Of a DNA stretch of 64,000 nt, positions 10,180-19,800 are shown piece after piece. Within the stretch, counting starts at the first letter, position 1, and each line of letters opens with the position of its first letter. Made by a program: the position numbers and the translations under genes. The notes under the pieces are model-generated. The model was not told where the DNA came from. It made no database searches and saw nothing but the letters and a program-made list of their open reading frames with translations. The stretch is from Dokdonella sp. (GTDB lineage: Bacteria > Pseudomonadota > Gammaproteobacteria > Xanthomonadales > Rhodanobacteraceae), in contig JADJQH010000002.1 of assembly GCA_016712865.1 (NCBI GenBank), positions 496,001 through 560,000 of the forward strand. The letters are read 5' to 3'.

Positions 10180-10623
10180 TCAAACTCCGTCCTTTCCTGC
10201 CTTTTCCGGCTGCGTGGCTTCGGTCTTGGCCGGCTCTGCAGCCGGTTGCTCCGTCGTCGTTGCAGGTGCGGCGGTCGGCACGTCGGTCGCCGCCGGAGCT
10301 GTTGCCGGCGCAGCCGGCACATCATCCGTGGTCGCCTTGGGTGCAACGCCCGCCATCACGCCCAGATCATCCGAGGTGGCAACCACCATGGGACGACTGT
10401 GGAACATGCCCATGCCGAGGCTGAGCAGGAAGAACAATCCGGCAAGAACTGCGGTGCTGCGCGAAAGGAAGTTGGACGAACCGCGCGCGCCAAACACAGT
10501 TGCAGATGCGCCACCACCGAAACCGGAGCCGGCATCGGCCCCCGCACCGCGCTGCATGAGAATCAGCGCGATCATGGCTGCGGCGATCAACACATAAAAA
10601 ACCTGGGCAATGATCGTGAACAT
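10180..10623 (-). CDS. secG: Preprotein translocase subunit SecG
   Basis: Accessory subunit of the SecYEG translocon, with two membrane helices (residues about 3-22 and 52-72). The conserved cytosolic loop LMQRGAGADAGSGFGGGAS and GARGSSNFLSR are diagnostic. I chose the ATG at 10623 (MFTIIAQVFYVL); the frame upstream of it is not SecG-like. After the second helix there is an Ala/Pro/Thr-rich tail of about 70 residues, longer than in E. coli but common in this order. It lies 14 bp after the tpiA stop. Confidence 0.96.
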   Translation of the reverse strand: MFTIIAQVFYVLIAAAMIALILMQRGAGADAGSGFGGGASATVFGARGSSNFLSRSTAVLAGLFFLLSLGMGMFHSRPMVVATSDDLGVMAGVAPKATTDDVPAAPATAPAATDVPTAAPATTTEQPAAEPAKTEATQPEKAGKDGV

Positions 10624-10637
10624 GTAAACCTGTAACC

Positions 10638-11393
10638 CTAGTTCGCGGCTTCGGCAGCCGCGCAAATGGCAAGGAAATCGGCCGCCACCAGCGAAGCGCC
10701 GCCGATCAATCCGCCATCGATGTCGGATTCGGCAAACAGTTCGCCCGCGTTGGCGGCCTTCACGCTGCCTCCATACAGGAGCCGCAGCGAGCTGGCTATT
10801 CTAGCATCGTGCCTGCCGAGTTTGTCACGCAGGAAGGCATGTACGGCTTGTGCCTGCGCGGGAGAAGCGGTCTTTCCGGTACCAATGGCCCAGACCGGTT
10901 CATAGGCGATCACGGCATTGTCGAATGCCGCAATGCCAGCCAGGTCCAGCACCGGGTCGAGCTGGGCATGGATGATGGCTTCGGTCTGATTGGCTTCGCG
11001 GTGCTCCAGCAACTCGCCCACGCAGAGGATCGGAACCAGCTGGGCGGACTGTGCAGCCACGAACTTGCGGGCGACCTGCTCGCTCGTTTCGGCGTGGTAC
11101 TGGCGACGCTCGGAATGCCCCACCAGCACATATCGGCAGCCGATGTCGCGCAGCATTTCGCCGGCCACTTCGCCGGTATAGGCGCCTTGTGCATGTTCGC
11201 TGAGATCCTGCGCACCAAACGCCAGCGCGGAACCCGCATGCCCGGCAGCCAGGCCGGCAATGAACGGATACGGCGGAATCACCGCCACATCCACCGACTT
11301 CGGCAACGCCTTGGCCAGGCTCGCCACCAGCTCAGCGGCGAACGCGCGCGTGCCGTGCATTTTCCAGTTCCCGGCAACCAGTTTGCGGCGCAT
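10638..11393 (-). CDS. tpiA: Triose-phosphate isomerase
   Basis: Glycolytic enzyme interconverting dihydroxyacetone phosphate and glyceraldehyde 3-phosphate. The 251-residue TIM barrel shows N9 and K11 (AGNWKM), catalytic H93 (VGHSERR), catalytic E165 (AYEPVWAIGTG) and the phosphate-binding YGGSVKAAN and GGLIGGASL loops. The start MRRKLVAGNWKM at 11393 fits the family; upstream codons in the frame belong to the leader. It probably heads the tpiA-secG-tRNA-nuo transcription unit and is divergent from the downstream dehydrogenase gene, leaving a 134-bp shared promoter region. Confidence 0.98.
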   Translation of the reverse strand: MRRKLVAGNWKMHGTRAFAAELVASLAKALPKSVDVAVIPPYPFIAGLAAGHAGSALAFGAQDLSEHAQGAYTGEVAGEMLRDIGCRYVLVGHSERRQYHAETSEQVARKFVAAQSAQLVPILCVGELLEHREANQTEAIIHAQLDPVLDLAGIAAFDNAVIAYEPVWAIGTGKTASPAQAQAVHAFLRDKLGRHDARIASSLRLLYGGSVKAANAGELFAESDIDGGLIGGASLVAADFLAICAAAEAAN

Positions 11394-11527
11394 GGACCTT
11401 ACCGACAGTCGAAATGGGCGCGCAGGATAGCCGCGCGGACCGGCCACCGCAAACCGCTGCCCGACCCCACGACAACACGCGCGTTTTGCCGCTACCCTGC
11501 CGATCAGATCCGCTGCAGGAAGATCAC

Positions 11528-12340
11528 ATGAGTCCAGAATCCGGCTTTGCCTTGATTACGGGTGCTTCGGCAGGCATCGGCGCCGCCTTTGCACGCGAAC
11601 TGGCGGCGCGCGGCCATCACCTGCTGCTGACCGCCCGACGCACCGAGCGCCTGCAAGCGCTGGCCGGGGAACTGGTTGGCACCTACGGAATCCGCGTGGA
11701 AATCATCAGCGCCGATCTCGCCGACCGCGAGGCGCCGCGAATGCTGGTCGAGGAAATCGAGCGACGCAGCCTGGCCATCGACATGCTGGTCAACAACGCC
11801 GGCTATGGTGTGACCGGCTATTTCCTGACCCAGCCGTGGACGGTGCAGGCCGATTTCATCCAGGTGCTGATGAGCGCACCGACCGAACTCTGTCACCGCC
11901 TGCTGCCGGCCATGCGCGAGCGCGGCCATGGCCGCATCATCAACGTGGCCTCGCTGGCCGGACACATTCCCGGCTCGGCCGGACAAACCCTGTATGCCGG
12001 CGCCAAGGCTTATCTGATCAAGCTGTCACAGGCCCTGCATCTGGAATACCGTGCCGACGGCATAAACACCTGCGCCCTGTGCCCGGGATTCACGTACTCC
12101 GAATTCCACGATGTCACCGGTTCCCGCGAGATGATGTCGAAGCTGCCGAAATGGCTCTGGATGGACGCGGAAACCGTGGTCCGCCAGGGACTCGATGCCG
12201 TGGAACGTGGCGATCCGGTCTACATCAACGGCCGCGTCAACCGCACCATCAAGACCCTGCTCAAGCTGATGCCGGATCGCCTCGCCTTCCATCTGATCGG
12301 TCGGCAGTCGCGAAGGATCCGCAAGCAGACCCCCGCCTGA
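11528..12340 (+). CDS. Short-chain dehydrogenase/reductase (SDR family)
   Basis: Probable NAD(P)H-dependent oxidoreductase, 270 residues, classical SDR. The nucleotide-binding TGASAGIG is at 11-18, NNAGYG starts at 89, and the catalytic S142, Y156 and K160 (YAGAK) are present. An Arg pair (TARR, 36-38) after beta-2 suggests NADP(H) preference. The C-terminal part, with CPGFTYSEFH and a long tail, resembles the DltE/YqjQ-like subgroup. Substrate unknown. The ATG at 11528 fits the family start; the open frame upstream is leader. Single gene, divergent from tpiA. Confidence 0.9.
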   Translation: MSPESGFALITGASAGIGAAFARELAARGHHLLLTARRTERLQALAGELVGTYGIRVEIISADLADREAPRMLVEEIERRSLAIDMLVNNAGYGVTGYFLTQPWTVQADFIQVLMSAPTELCHRLLPAMRERGHGRIINVASLAGHIPGSAGQTLYAGAKAYLIKLSQALHLEYRADGINTCALCPGFTYSEFHDVTGSREMMSKLPKWLWMDAETVVRQGLDAVERGDPVYINGRVNRTIKTLLKLMPDRLAFHLIGRQSRRIRKQTPA

Positions 12341-12401
12341 GCGCAATGCCGGATGACCCGCGCTGCCTGATGTGAAATCGCCTCGCCGGTATCCCGGCGC
12401 A

Positions 12402-14075
12402 TCATCCACCCGGGTCGAATCCGTTGCGGAAGATCACGTCGATTGGATAGGGGCTGCCCAGGTATTCCCAAATGTAGGAACTCAGTGTGATCGGCCCGCC
12501 GTAGAGGCCGTTGCCGGGCGCCGCGAATCCGCGCGCACCCGGTAGCCCGCCGCCGGAATAGGCGGCAAATTCCGCCTTGATGATGTTCTCGTTTGGCCAC
12601 GGCCACAGGCTGTCTTCGGGCCGGCCGTAACCATTCTCGGGGCTACGCTCCACGTTCCAGCCAGGTTCGCCGTAGAGGGTGCCGTCCAGGCCGATTTTCC
12701 AGAGCACGCGCGCGCCTACCCGGCCACCGTTGTCTCCGGCTGAGGCCAGCAACGAGCCCGGCTCGGGTCCGCGCGGCAGATAGCGAAGGCTTCCGCCAGG
12801 ATTGGCGATCGAGTAGAGAATGTTGTGGTTGGTGATGTCGCCCACGCCGGGATCCGATTGCGCGCCGCCATACGGGGCACCATTGCCGAAGAATGCGTTG
12901 TGATGGCCGTTGACGTACCCCGCCACCCCAAACGATTCGTTGGCGACGAAGATCGAGCTCTTCACCTCGTTCGGCCAGTCCTCGTTCAAGGCCAAACCGG
13001 TTCCCCACATGCCACCGGCGTTGGCAGGGTCGTAGACACCAGCGTTCTCGCCGGAGGTGATGTGGCTGACCTGCGGCCAGCTCGCCGGCAGGTTCTGGGA
13101 CGGAAAGCCCTGGATCTCCGTTTCGCCCTGCGCTCCCCAATATGCGCCGTTGCCGTCCCACCAGATGTTGTTGCTCATCTTCCGCGTGCCGGTGACGAGC
13201 CAATCCAGATGGGTGCCGTAACCAGCCTTGAAGTTGAGGACGATGTTGCCGTGAAACTCCTGGCTGGTATCGGGTGCTCGATCCGACTTGTTCTCGTTGA
13301 AGAACGCGGCATACAGACCGGAATGCCCGGGACAGCAGCCGGTGTTCGAGTCGATGGCGATGTTGTTCTGCCACACCGTGTTGACCGAGTCGTAGTTCGT
13401 GAACGCTGCCGCCTGCAGGGTTCCGATCCAGTAATCGTTGCGTGCCACGTTGCGACGAAAGACGACGTGATCCGCCCAATAGTTCAGAAACATGTAGCGA
13501 CTGCCGCCAAACGCGAAATTCTCCTCCACCAGCACGTAGTCGGAATCCACGCCAACCGCAACCGTGGATGAGTTGCCGGTCACCCCGGCATAGCCGAAGC
13601 CGTTGCGGATGATCTTGATGTGGTTGCTGTTTTCGATTGATACAGGCGCACCGTTTTCGTTGCCCTGGCTGAGATGCACGCGAAATCCGCGCACCTGGAT
13701 GAACTGCTTTTCGCGCAGGCGGATGCCGAAGGCGTACCCCGTCCATGCCGAGCCATCAATCAGCACACCGAAATCGTTTGCCGCGCGCACCGTCGTATAG
13801 ACATCGTCTGCCGTGCGCGGGATGCCATCCGGACCTGCATTGCCGGAGGGAACCGCATCGTAAATGGGATTGATCTCCGAATAGGTTCCGTCGGCCACGA
13901 TCAGGGTATCGCCCGCGACCATTTGACTGGCGCCGTAGGGAATCGTCCGGCAGGGTGAGGCCTGGCTGGTGCAGGCACCGCTGTTGACACCGGTGGTGGC
14001 AACAAAACGAGTGGCGGCATGCGAGTACATCGGAAACAAGCCCAGCACCACTGCCATCACGGACTTCGCACTCAT
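12402..14075 (-). CDS. Secreted right-handed beta-helix protein with C-terminal IFRNGFD tag
   Basis: About 557 residues with a Sec signal peptide (MSAKSVMAVVLGLFPMYSHA). The mature start RFVATTGVNSGACTSQASPC and GDTLIVADGTYSE are typical of parallel beta-helix proteins of the DUF1565/pectate-lyase-fold class, and later segments (NHIKIIRNGFGYAG, DYVLVEENFAFGG, DHVVFRRNVARND) are helix rungs. No catalytic residues can be assigned, so substrate and activity are unknown. The protein ends YPIDVIFRNGFDPGG, a terminal motif shared with other secreted proteins here (38 kb and 41 kb). It is convergent with the dehydrogenase gene; its 326-bp 5' region contains GGATCC-type repeats. Confidence 0.8.
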   Translation of the reverse strand: MSAKSVMAVVLGLFPMYSHAATRFVATTGVNSGACTSQASPCRTIPYGASQMVAGDTLIVADGTYSEINPIYDAVPSGNAGPDGIPRTADDVYTTVRAANDFGVLIDGSAWTGYAFGIRLREKQFIQVRGFRVHLSQGNENGAPVSIENSNHIKIIRNGFGYAGVTGNSSTVAVGVDSDYVLVEENFAFGGSRYMFLNYWADHVVFRRNVARNDYWIGTLQAAAFTNYDSVNTVWQNNIAIDSNTGCCPGHSGLYAAFFNENKSDRAPDTSQEFHGNIVLNFKAGYGTHLDWLVTGTRKMSNNIWWDGNGAYWGAQGETEIQGFPSQNLPASWPQVSHITSGENAGVYDPANAGGMWGTGLALNEDWPNEVKSSIFVANESFGVAGYVNGHHNAFFGNGAPYGGAQSDPGVGDITNHNILYSIANPGGSLRYLPRGPEPGSLLASAGDNGGRVGARVLWKIGLDGTLYGEPGWNVERSPENGYGRPEDSLWPWPNENIIKAEFAAYSGGGLPGARGFAAPGNGLYGGPITLSSYIWEYLGSPYPIDVIFRNGFDPGG

Positions 14076-14305
14076 GACGCCTCCTGGATGTTCGAGTTCA
14101 GGGCAATTCACCTCAGTCCGTGCGCAGAAAGCAACGGGGTCTGTGCCACATGAGTATCAAACCCGGATAGAGGGCAAATCGAACAATGCGCAGGCACACA
14201 AACCGGAATCATGGTCCGCTCCCTGCCACTGGCCCGTCATCCGTCGGTCTTGCAAGACGCGTTCGGCGAGCTGGCAAATCGCGGGCGTGCCGGTTTCGGT
14301 CTTCC

Positions 14306-14372
14306 TAGATCCTGGGTGTCCTGGATCCTCCTACGTGTCCTGGATCCTCCTCTGAATTCTCCTGGATCCTCC
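14306..14372. repeat. Short direct repeats around CCTGGATCCTCC
   Basis: Four spaced copies of a CCTgGATCCT-type unit lie within about 65 bp: CTAGATCCTGGG, GTCCTGGATCCTCCTACG, GTCCTGGATCCTCCTC and CTCCTGGATCCTCC. This is the only notable content of the 326-bp gap 14076-14401 between the beta-helix gene and the HNH-type gene; I see no gene in it. The repeats border the AT-richer gene at 14402-14977 and may mark a recombination or insertion edge, but no target duplication is visible. Confidence 0.6.
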
Positions 14373-14401
14373 ACGGACGTGTGCGGTTAAAGCGCGCGCG
14401 A

Positions 14402-14977
14402 CTAAAGCTTGTAAGTGACTATCTCGTCGGAACCAATGGAGATTTTGCCGACGGCCTGTAGTTGCTCAAGGACATACACAACCTGCGACGGCGTGAGCTT
14501 AAGGCTAGCGAGTGCCGCTAGCGTGGCTCTAAGTGACGAGAGGTGCTTGGGTCGGGCGTTACCACGAGACCTTAAGTTCTCGATGACCTTTATGATTATT
14601 TCCGGTGAGACTTCACTATGGCTCGCATGAACGGGCGCAGCTTTGGGTAGCTTGGCCTTTGGAGGATCCACAACCAACTTCACCTTGCCGGGTTGCTTCG
14701 CGGTTGGCTTTGACGGGTGATTGCTGGTTCCATTCGGGCATTTAAATTGACCTTTCTGGTTCAGCACTACCTTGATTTTTTCCTTAAGGGACATGCTGCC
14801 GAGCAGGGCATTCATGGCCTTGCAACAGGCAACGCAGTTGTCATCACTATTGCTCCCGGCACGCGAACTTGCCACCAGATGCTCAACGCTCGCTTCCGAC
14901 TTTGGAAGCGCAGCAGAGCAGAAGAAGCACAGGCCGCCTTGGGCGAACATGAGTCGATCCAGCGGCTTTGTTGGCAT
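14402..14977 (-). CDS. HNH-type zinc/endonuclease-like protein, function unknown
   Basis: 191 residues. The N-terminal 60 residues look like an HNH/zinc module: C17xxC20 (CFFC), E32-H33, N47-C48xxC51 and N56 (VEHLVASSRAG, DDNCVACCKAMN). After a Pro/Lys linker the C-terminal part (residues 120-191) resembles a winged-helix domain (LTPSQVVYVLEQLQAVGKIS). I chose the ATG at 14977 because AGAGGG precedes it. Composition stands out: the first 60 bases of the interval are 28/60 G+C against a clearly GC-rich background, suggesting recent acquisition. No methylase, integrase or toxin partner is next to it, so defence, mobile or housekeeping roles are all open. Confidence 0.65.
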   Translation of the reverse strand: MPTKPLDRLMFAQGGLCFFCSAALPKSEASVEHLVASSRAGSNSDDNCVACCKAMNALLGSMSLKEKIKVVLNQKGQFKCPNGTSNHPSKPTAKQPGKVKLVVDPPKAKLPKAAPVHASHSEVSPEIIIKVIENLRSRGNARPKHLSSLRATLAALASLKLTPSQVVYVLEQLQAVGKISIGSDEIVTYKL

Positions 14978-15197
14978 GGCACCCTCTAGCGGTGAAATTC
15001 CGCGGAACATCGGGAGAATCTAGGCGGAGAATCTCGGGACATCCAAGATCTCTATCTCAGACCGGAACAGTTCGAACAGACCAACGCTGCTTAGCCAAGT
15101 GTCCGAAAGACGGAGGGCTAGATCAATGTTTGGTCGATGAGCCTGCGCGTTCGGCAAACCGGCAAGCGGCGGTTGCGAGGGTGGCGTCCCTTGCCGC

Positions 15198-16667
15198 TCA
15201 ACGGATCAGTTCGTGCTCCAAAGTTGCGGCAGCGCAACTGGCGTTGATCTCGCTGTCCCAGTCTTCCATCAGCGCGATCAGCACCAGCTTCTCGAATTCG
15301 CGGGCGAAGCGGGTGGTCACGGCATCGGGGTCGCGCACGCGCTTGGCGTCGCCGATCAAACCGAAGTGCACGTTGCCGTTGTAACTGAGTATCGAAAGAC
15401 CGACACCGATGGAGCCGGATTGCGGCACCCAGAACATCAATTCGCTGACTTCCACGCCGGTCAGATACAGCGGCTGTTGCGGACCCGGAACATTGGTCGC
15501 CACCGTGGTGGCCTTGCGGCTGAACAACTCCAGCGCCGGTGCCTGCAGGGCTTGCGGCCCCATGCCGAGCGCAGCGAGCAGGCCCAGGGTGACGATGGCC
15601 TGGCGTGAACGCTTCAGCTCGCGCATGCAGGCACCGACACGTTCCAGGCGGCGCAGCGGATTGGCCTCGCCCACCGGCAACTCCAGGAATACCAGGCCGA
15701 AATGGTTGCCGAGTTTCTTCGCGTGCTCCAGGGGTCGCAGGTTGACCGGCACGGTGGCGCGAATGGTCAGGCCATCGACTTCGTCACCCTGATCGAGCAG
15801 ATAGCTACGCAGCGCACCGCTGGCACAGGCCAGCAACACGTCATTGACCGTGCAGCCGAGCGCGCGACCGAGGGTTTTCACTTCCTCAAGCGGCAGCGGA
15901 TCAGCCCAGGCTACGCGCTTGATCACGCCCAGCGGACCCTTGAGCGCGGTGTGCGGATCGTCCGACAGCAGCAGGGCATTGGCCAACTCGCGCGTGATCT
16001 CGCCGCCTTCACGCGCGACGTTTGCCGCCACTTCGGGATCGGCAATCATCTGCGCAATCTTCTCGAACACCTTGTTGCCGATCTTGAGAGCCTTGCCCAT
16101 GCCTGCCTGGGCCGGCTCCAACATGCGCTGCCAGAGATTGCCGCCGTCGCGCTTGAGCCAGGTCTTGGCCAGGTCCGCGTGTTGCTGCGGATCGGGCGCG
16201 GTATCGGTCAGCGAGAGCATCACCTGCACCAGGGCCAAGCCATCCGCGTAGCAATGATGGATGCGGGCGATGAGCACGCTGCCACCGCGGTAGTTCTCCA
16301 CCACATGGAATTGCCACAAGGGCTTGGAATGATCCAGCGGCGACGATGCCAGTTCGCCGACAAAGGTTTCCAGTTCCAGCTTGTCACCGGCGCCCGGCAA
16401 TGCGGCCAGGCGTACGTGCCAGTCCAGATCGAAGTCCGCGTCGGTTTCCCAGTACGCACCTGATGGCGTATTCACCGCCTTCTGACGGAAGCGCGGATAG
16501 GCAAGGAAGCGCTCGCCCAGCAATTGCTTGATCTTCGCGTGCTGCAACGGCGCGGCAAACATCAGCACGCCGGTGATCATCATCAGGTTGGTCGGTCGCT
16601 CCATGCGCAACCAGGCGGTATCCACCTTGGACATTGCCTCGCGCTTGGTGCTTGCTGACTTGGCCAT
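15198..16667 (-). CDS. Wax ester synthase / diacylglycerol acyltransferase (WS/DGAT) homolog
   Basis: Bifunctional acyltransferase family that makes wax esters or triacylglycerol from acyl-CoA. The catalytic HHxxxDG motif is intact at 137-143 (HHCYADG). The N-terminal DTAWLRMERPTNLMMI and PLWQFHVVEN segments and the C-terminal DUF1298-type region (VATNVPGPQQPLYLTGVEVS) complete the two-domain fold. 489 residues, usual for the family. I prefer the ATG at 16667 because GGGGATGA sits just upstream; one at 16673 is an alternative. Single gene, divergent from the alpha-2-macroglobulin gene. It implies neutral-lipid storage or lipid remodelling, but substrate cannot be read from sequence. Confidence 0.9.
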   Translation of the reverse strand: MAKSASTKREAMSKVDTAWLRMERPTNLMMITGVLMFAAPLQHAKIKQLLGERFLAYPRFRQKAVNTPSGAYWETDADFDLDWHVRLAALPGAGDKLELETFVGELASSPLDHSKPLWQFHVVENYRGGSVLIARIHHCYADGLALVQVMLSLTDTAPDPQQHADLAKTWLKRDGGNLWQRMLEPAQAGMGKALKIGNKVFEKIAQMIADPEVAANVAREGGEITRELANALLLSDDPHTALKGPLGVIKRVAWADPLPLEEVKTLGRALGCTVNDVLLACASGALRSYLLDQGDEVDGLTIRATVPVNLRPLEHAKKLGNHFGLVFLELPVGEANPLRRLERVGACMRELKRSRQAIVTLGLLAALGMGPQALQAPALELFSRKATTVATNVPGPQQPLYLTGVEVSELMFWVPQSGSIGVGLSILSYNGNVHFGLIGDAKRVRDPDAVTTRFAREFEKLVLIALMEDWDSEINASCAAATLEHELIR

Positions 16668-16865
16668 GCTCATCCCCGTTGGATTCACGCCCTGCCCGCC
16701 CACACATGCCGGCCACGCGAGGGTCCCCGGCAAGCATCCCGTTCGCCGCCGCAAAACGCAACGCCCGGGTGCAGGCGCATCGGATCAGGCAAATGCCGTT
16801 TCCTGCCCGAACTGCGCCAGATGGCGCCGCTATACTGGCGCCGAATGCCACAAGGGAAACAGGCC

Positions 16866-19800
16866 ATGACAACGTTGCAGAGGAACCGGGGATGGCGTGC
16901 TGCGGCTGGCGCCTTGATGGCAAGCTCGCTGGTGTTGCTGGGCGGCTGCGGCAAGCAAACCACTCCGGTGCCCGAAACCCAGGGCACGACACCGGTGGCG
17001 GCGGAGCCGGCCAAGCCGGATGCCGATGCGCGCTTCGAGATCATCTCGGCGCGCGCGGAGATGTCCGCAAGGGCAACTCGCGCTCACCCTGGAATTCCCC
17101 AGGGCGCTGGTCGGCACGCAATCCTTTGACGACCTCATCAGCGTAAAGGACAGTCAGGGAGCAAACGTCAGCGGAAGCTGGGCACTGGCCGAGGATGGCA
17201 AGACCCTGCGTTTTCCGTTCGTGCAGGCCAATGCCTCGTACAACGTGCAAGTGAAGGCCGAGCTTGCCGCCATCGACGGCGAAACCCTCGGCAGCGAAAC
17301 GAGCAAGGACATCTTCACCGGTCCACTGGAGCCTGCGGTCGGTTTTGCCGCACAGGGCAGCGTGTTGCCTGCACGCGAAACGCGCGGGCTTCCCGTGGTT
17401 TCCGTCAATGTCAATGAAGTGGATGTCGAGTTCCTGCGCGTGCACGACAACGAACTGGCCAACTTCTTTGCTGCCTACCAGAAGAACGGCAAGCGCGGCT
17501 CCTGGGATCTCGACCCGGAATACGGCTGGTACAGCCGCGCCGGCAAGCCGGTGGCGGAAATCACCGAATCGGTGTACAGCAACCGCTTCGTGCTGAACGG
17601 CAAGGAAAACGAACGCTCGCTCAGCTACCTGCCGATCCAGAACATTCCCGAGTTGCAGAAACCCGGCCTGTACTTTGCCGCGCTCAAGCGCCCCGGCACC
17701 TTCCGCAGCGAGATTGAAACCAGTTTCTATTTTGTCAGCGACATCGGCGTACACAGCCGCATCTACAAGGACAAGATGTTCGTGCACACCGCCTCGCTCA
17801 AATCCGGCGAGCCGATTTCCGGCGTCGAACTCAGCGTGATCGACGCGACCGGCAAGCCGGTGGCCAACGCCCGCGCTGACGAAAACGGCAACGCCATGCT
17901 GGCCTACACGCTCGATGCCGCGCATGTGCTGGTCGCAAAATCGGGCCGCGATGTCTCCATGCTGCCGTTCAACCAGCCGGCCCTGGATCTTTCCGATTTC
18001 GCCGTGGCCGGGCGCAGCCAGGCCTGGTTCGACGTGTTCGCCTGGAGTGGCCGCGATCTGTATCGTCCCGGCGAAACGGTGCGACTGTCGGCGCTGCTGC
18101 GCGACCACGACGGCAAATCGATCAAGGCACAACCGCTGTTTGCCACGCTCAAGCAACCCGATGGCCGCCCCTATGCGGAAGCGCGTCTTGAACCGGGCGA
18201 ACTCGGCTACTTCGAGTGGTCGCGCCTGATTCCCGAGGATGCACCCACCGGGCGCTGGAATGTCGAGTTCCGCCTCGACCCGGCCAGCAAGGAAGCCACC
18301 CAGAGCCTGGTCGTGCGCATCGAGGAATTCCTTCCGGAGCGCATGAAGCTGTCACTCGACAGCAAGCAGGCGCAGCTGGAGCCGGGCGTGCCGTTGTCCC
18401 TGCAGGTGCAAGGCGATTATCTGTACGGCGCACCGGCTGCGGAAAACCGCTTCACCGCACGCCTGACCCTGAGCGCGGATGTGCACCCGGTCGATTCGCG
18501 CAAGGACTACTTCTTTGGCGACCCGCTGATCAGCCTGCCCAAGGAAGCCAGCGATGTGCTGGATACCAAGCTCGATGCCAACGGTCATCTTGAAACCGAC
18601 ATCAGCGTGCTCGAGGAAACCAAGGCGGCGCCGGTTTCCGTGGTGTTGTCCGGAAGCCTGCACGAAACCGGCGGGCGCAGCGTCACCCGCGTCCTCAAGC
18701 GCACGGTCTGGCCAGCGCAAACCCTGGTCGGCATTCGTCCCCTGTTCGACGTTGAGGATGGCGCTTCGGCCAATGCCACGGCCAGTTTCGAATTGATCAA
18801 CAGCAACGCCGGCGGCGACATGCTGGCCGCGCAGAACCTGAAACTCACCCTGGTGCGCGAGCGTCGCGACTATCACTGGATCTGGGATCGCGAGAGCGGC
18901 TGGCATTTCAACTATGTCGAGCGCTTCGAGAATGCGGAAACCCGCGACATCAATCTCGACGCCGGCAAGGCTGCGCGCATCGATCTGCCGGTCGAATGGG
19001 GTGGTTACCGCGTCGAGGTGCTGGATCCGGCCACCGGCTTGACCCTGCGCTTCCCGTTCACCGCAGGCTGGAGCTGGAACGACGACAACCGCGGCGGCGA
19101 GGCGCGACCGGACAAGGTCAAGCTGTCGCTGGACAAATCCAGTTACAAGGCCGGCGACACGCTCAAGGTGACCCTGACGCCGCCGCATTCCGGTTCCGGC
19201 GTGCTGATCGTCGAATCCGACAGCATGCTGTACACGCGCAATATCGAAGCCAAGGCCGGCAGCACCTTCGAGATTCCGGTCACCAAGGACTGGGAGCGCC
19301 ATGACGTGTATCTGAGCGCACTCGTGTTCCGCGGCGGCTCCGCGGTCGAGCGCATCACGCCCGCACGCGCGGTCGGCGAAGCCTTCGTGCCGATGGATCG
19401 CAGCGCGCGCAAGGTCGAGGTGAAACTCGATGCAAGCAAGCTCATCAAGCCGGAAACCGAACTTGCGGTTTCGGTGGACGTGCCGGTACTGGCCGGCAAG
19501 CAGGCGCGGGTCACGATTTCCGCAGTGGATGTCGGCATCCTCAACATCACCCGCTTCGCGGTTCCGGATGCCAATGCCTGGTTCTTCGCACAGCGCCGCC
19601 TCGGCGTGGATGCGTACGACTTGTATGGGCGGGTGATCGAGAGTTTCAGCGGCAGCAATGCACGCCTGCGATTCGGTGGCGACATGGCGCTCGACGCGCT
19701 GCCGCAGGCGCGTCGCCCCACGGCCAAGGTGCAGACGGTCGACCTGTTCTCCGGCCCGGTTGTGCTGGATGCGCAAGGCAAGGCCACGGTTCCGCTCAAG

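Noticed and set aside
14306-14372. GGATCC repeats as phage attachment site
   Set aside because: No integrase gene and no matching second copy that would flank an integrated element.
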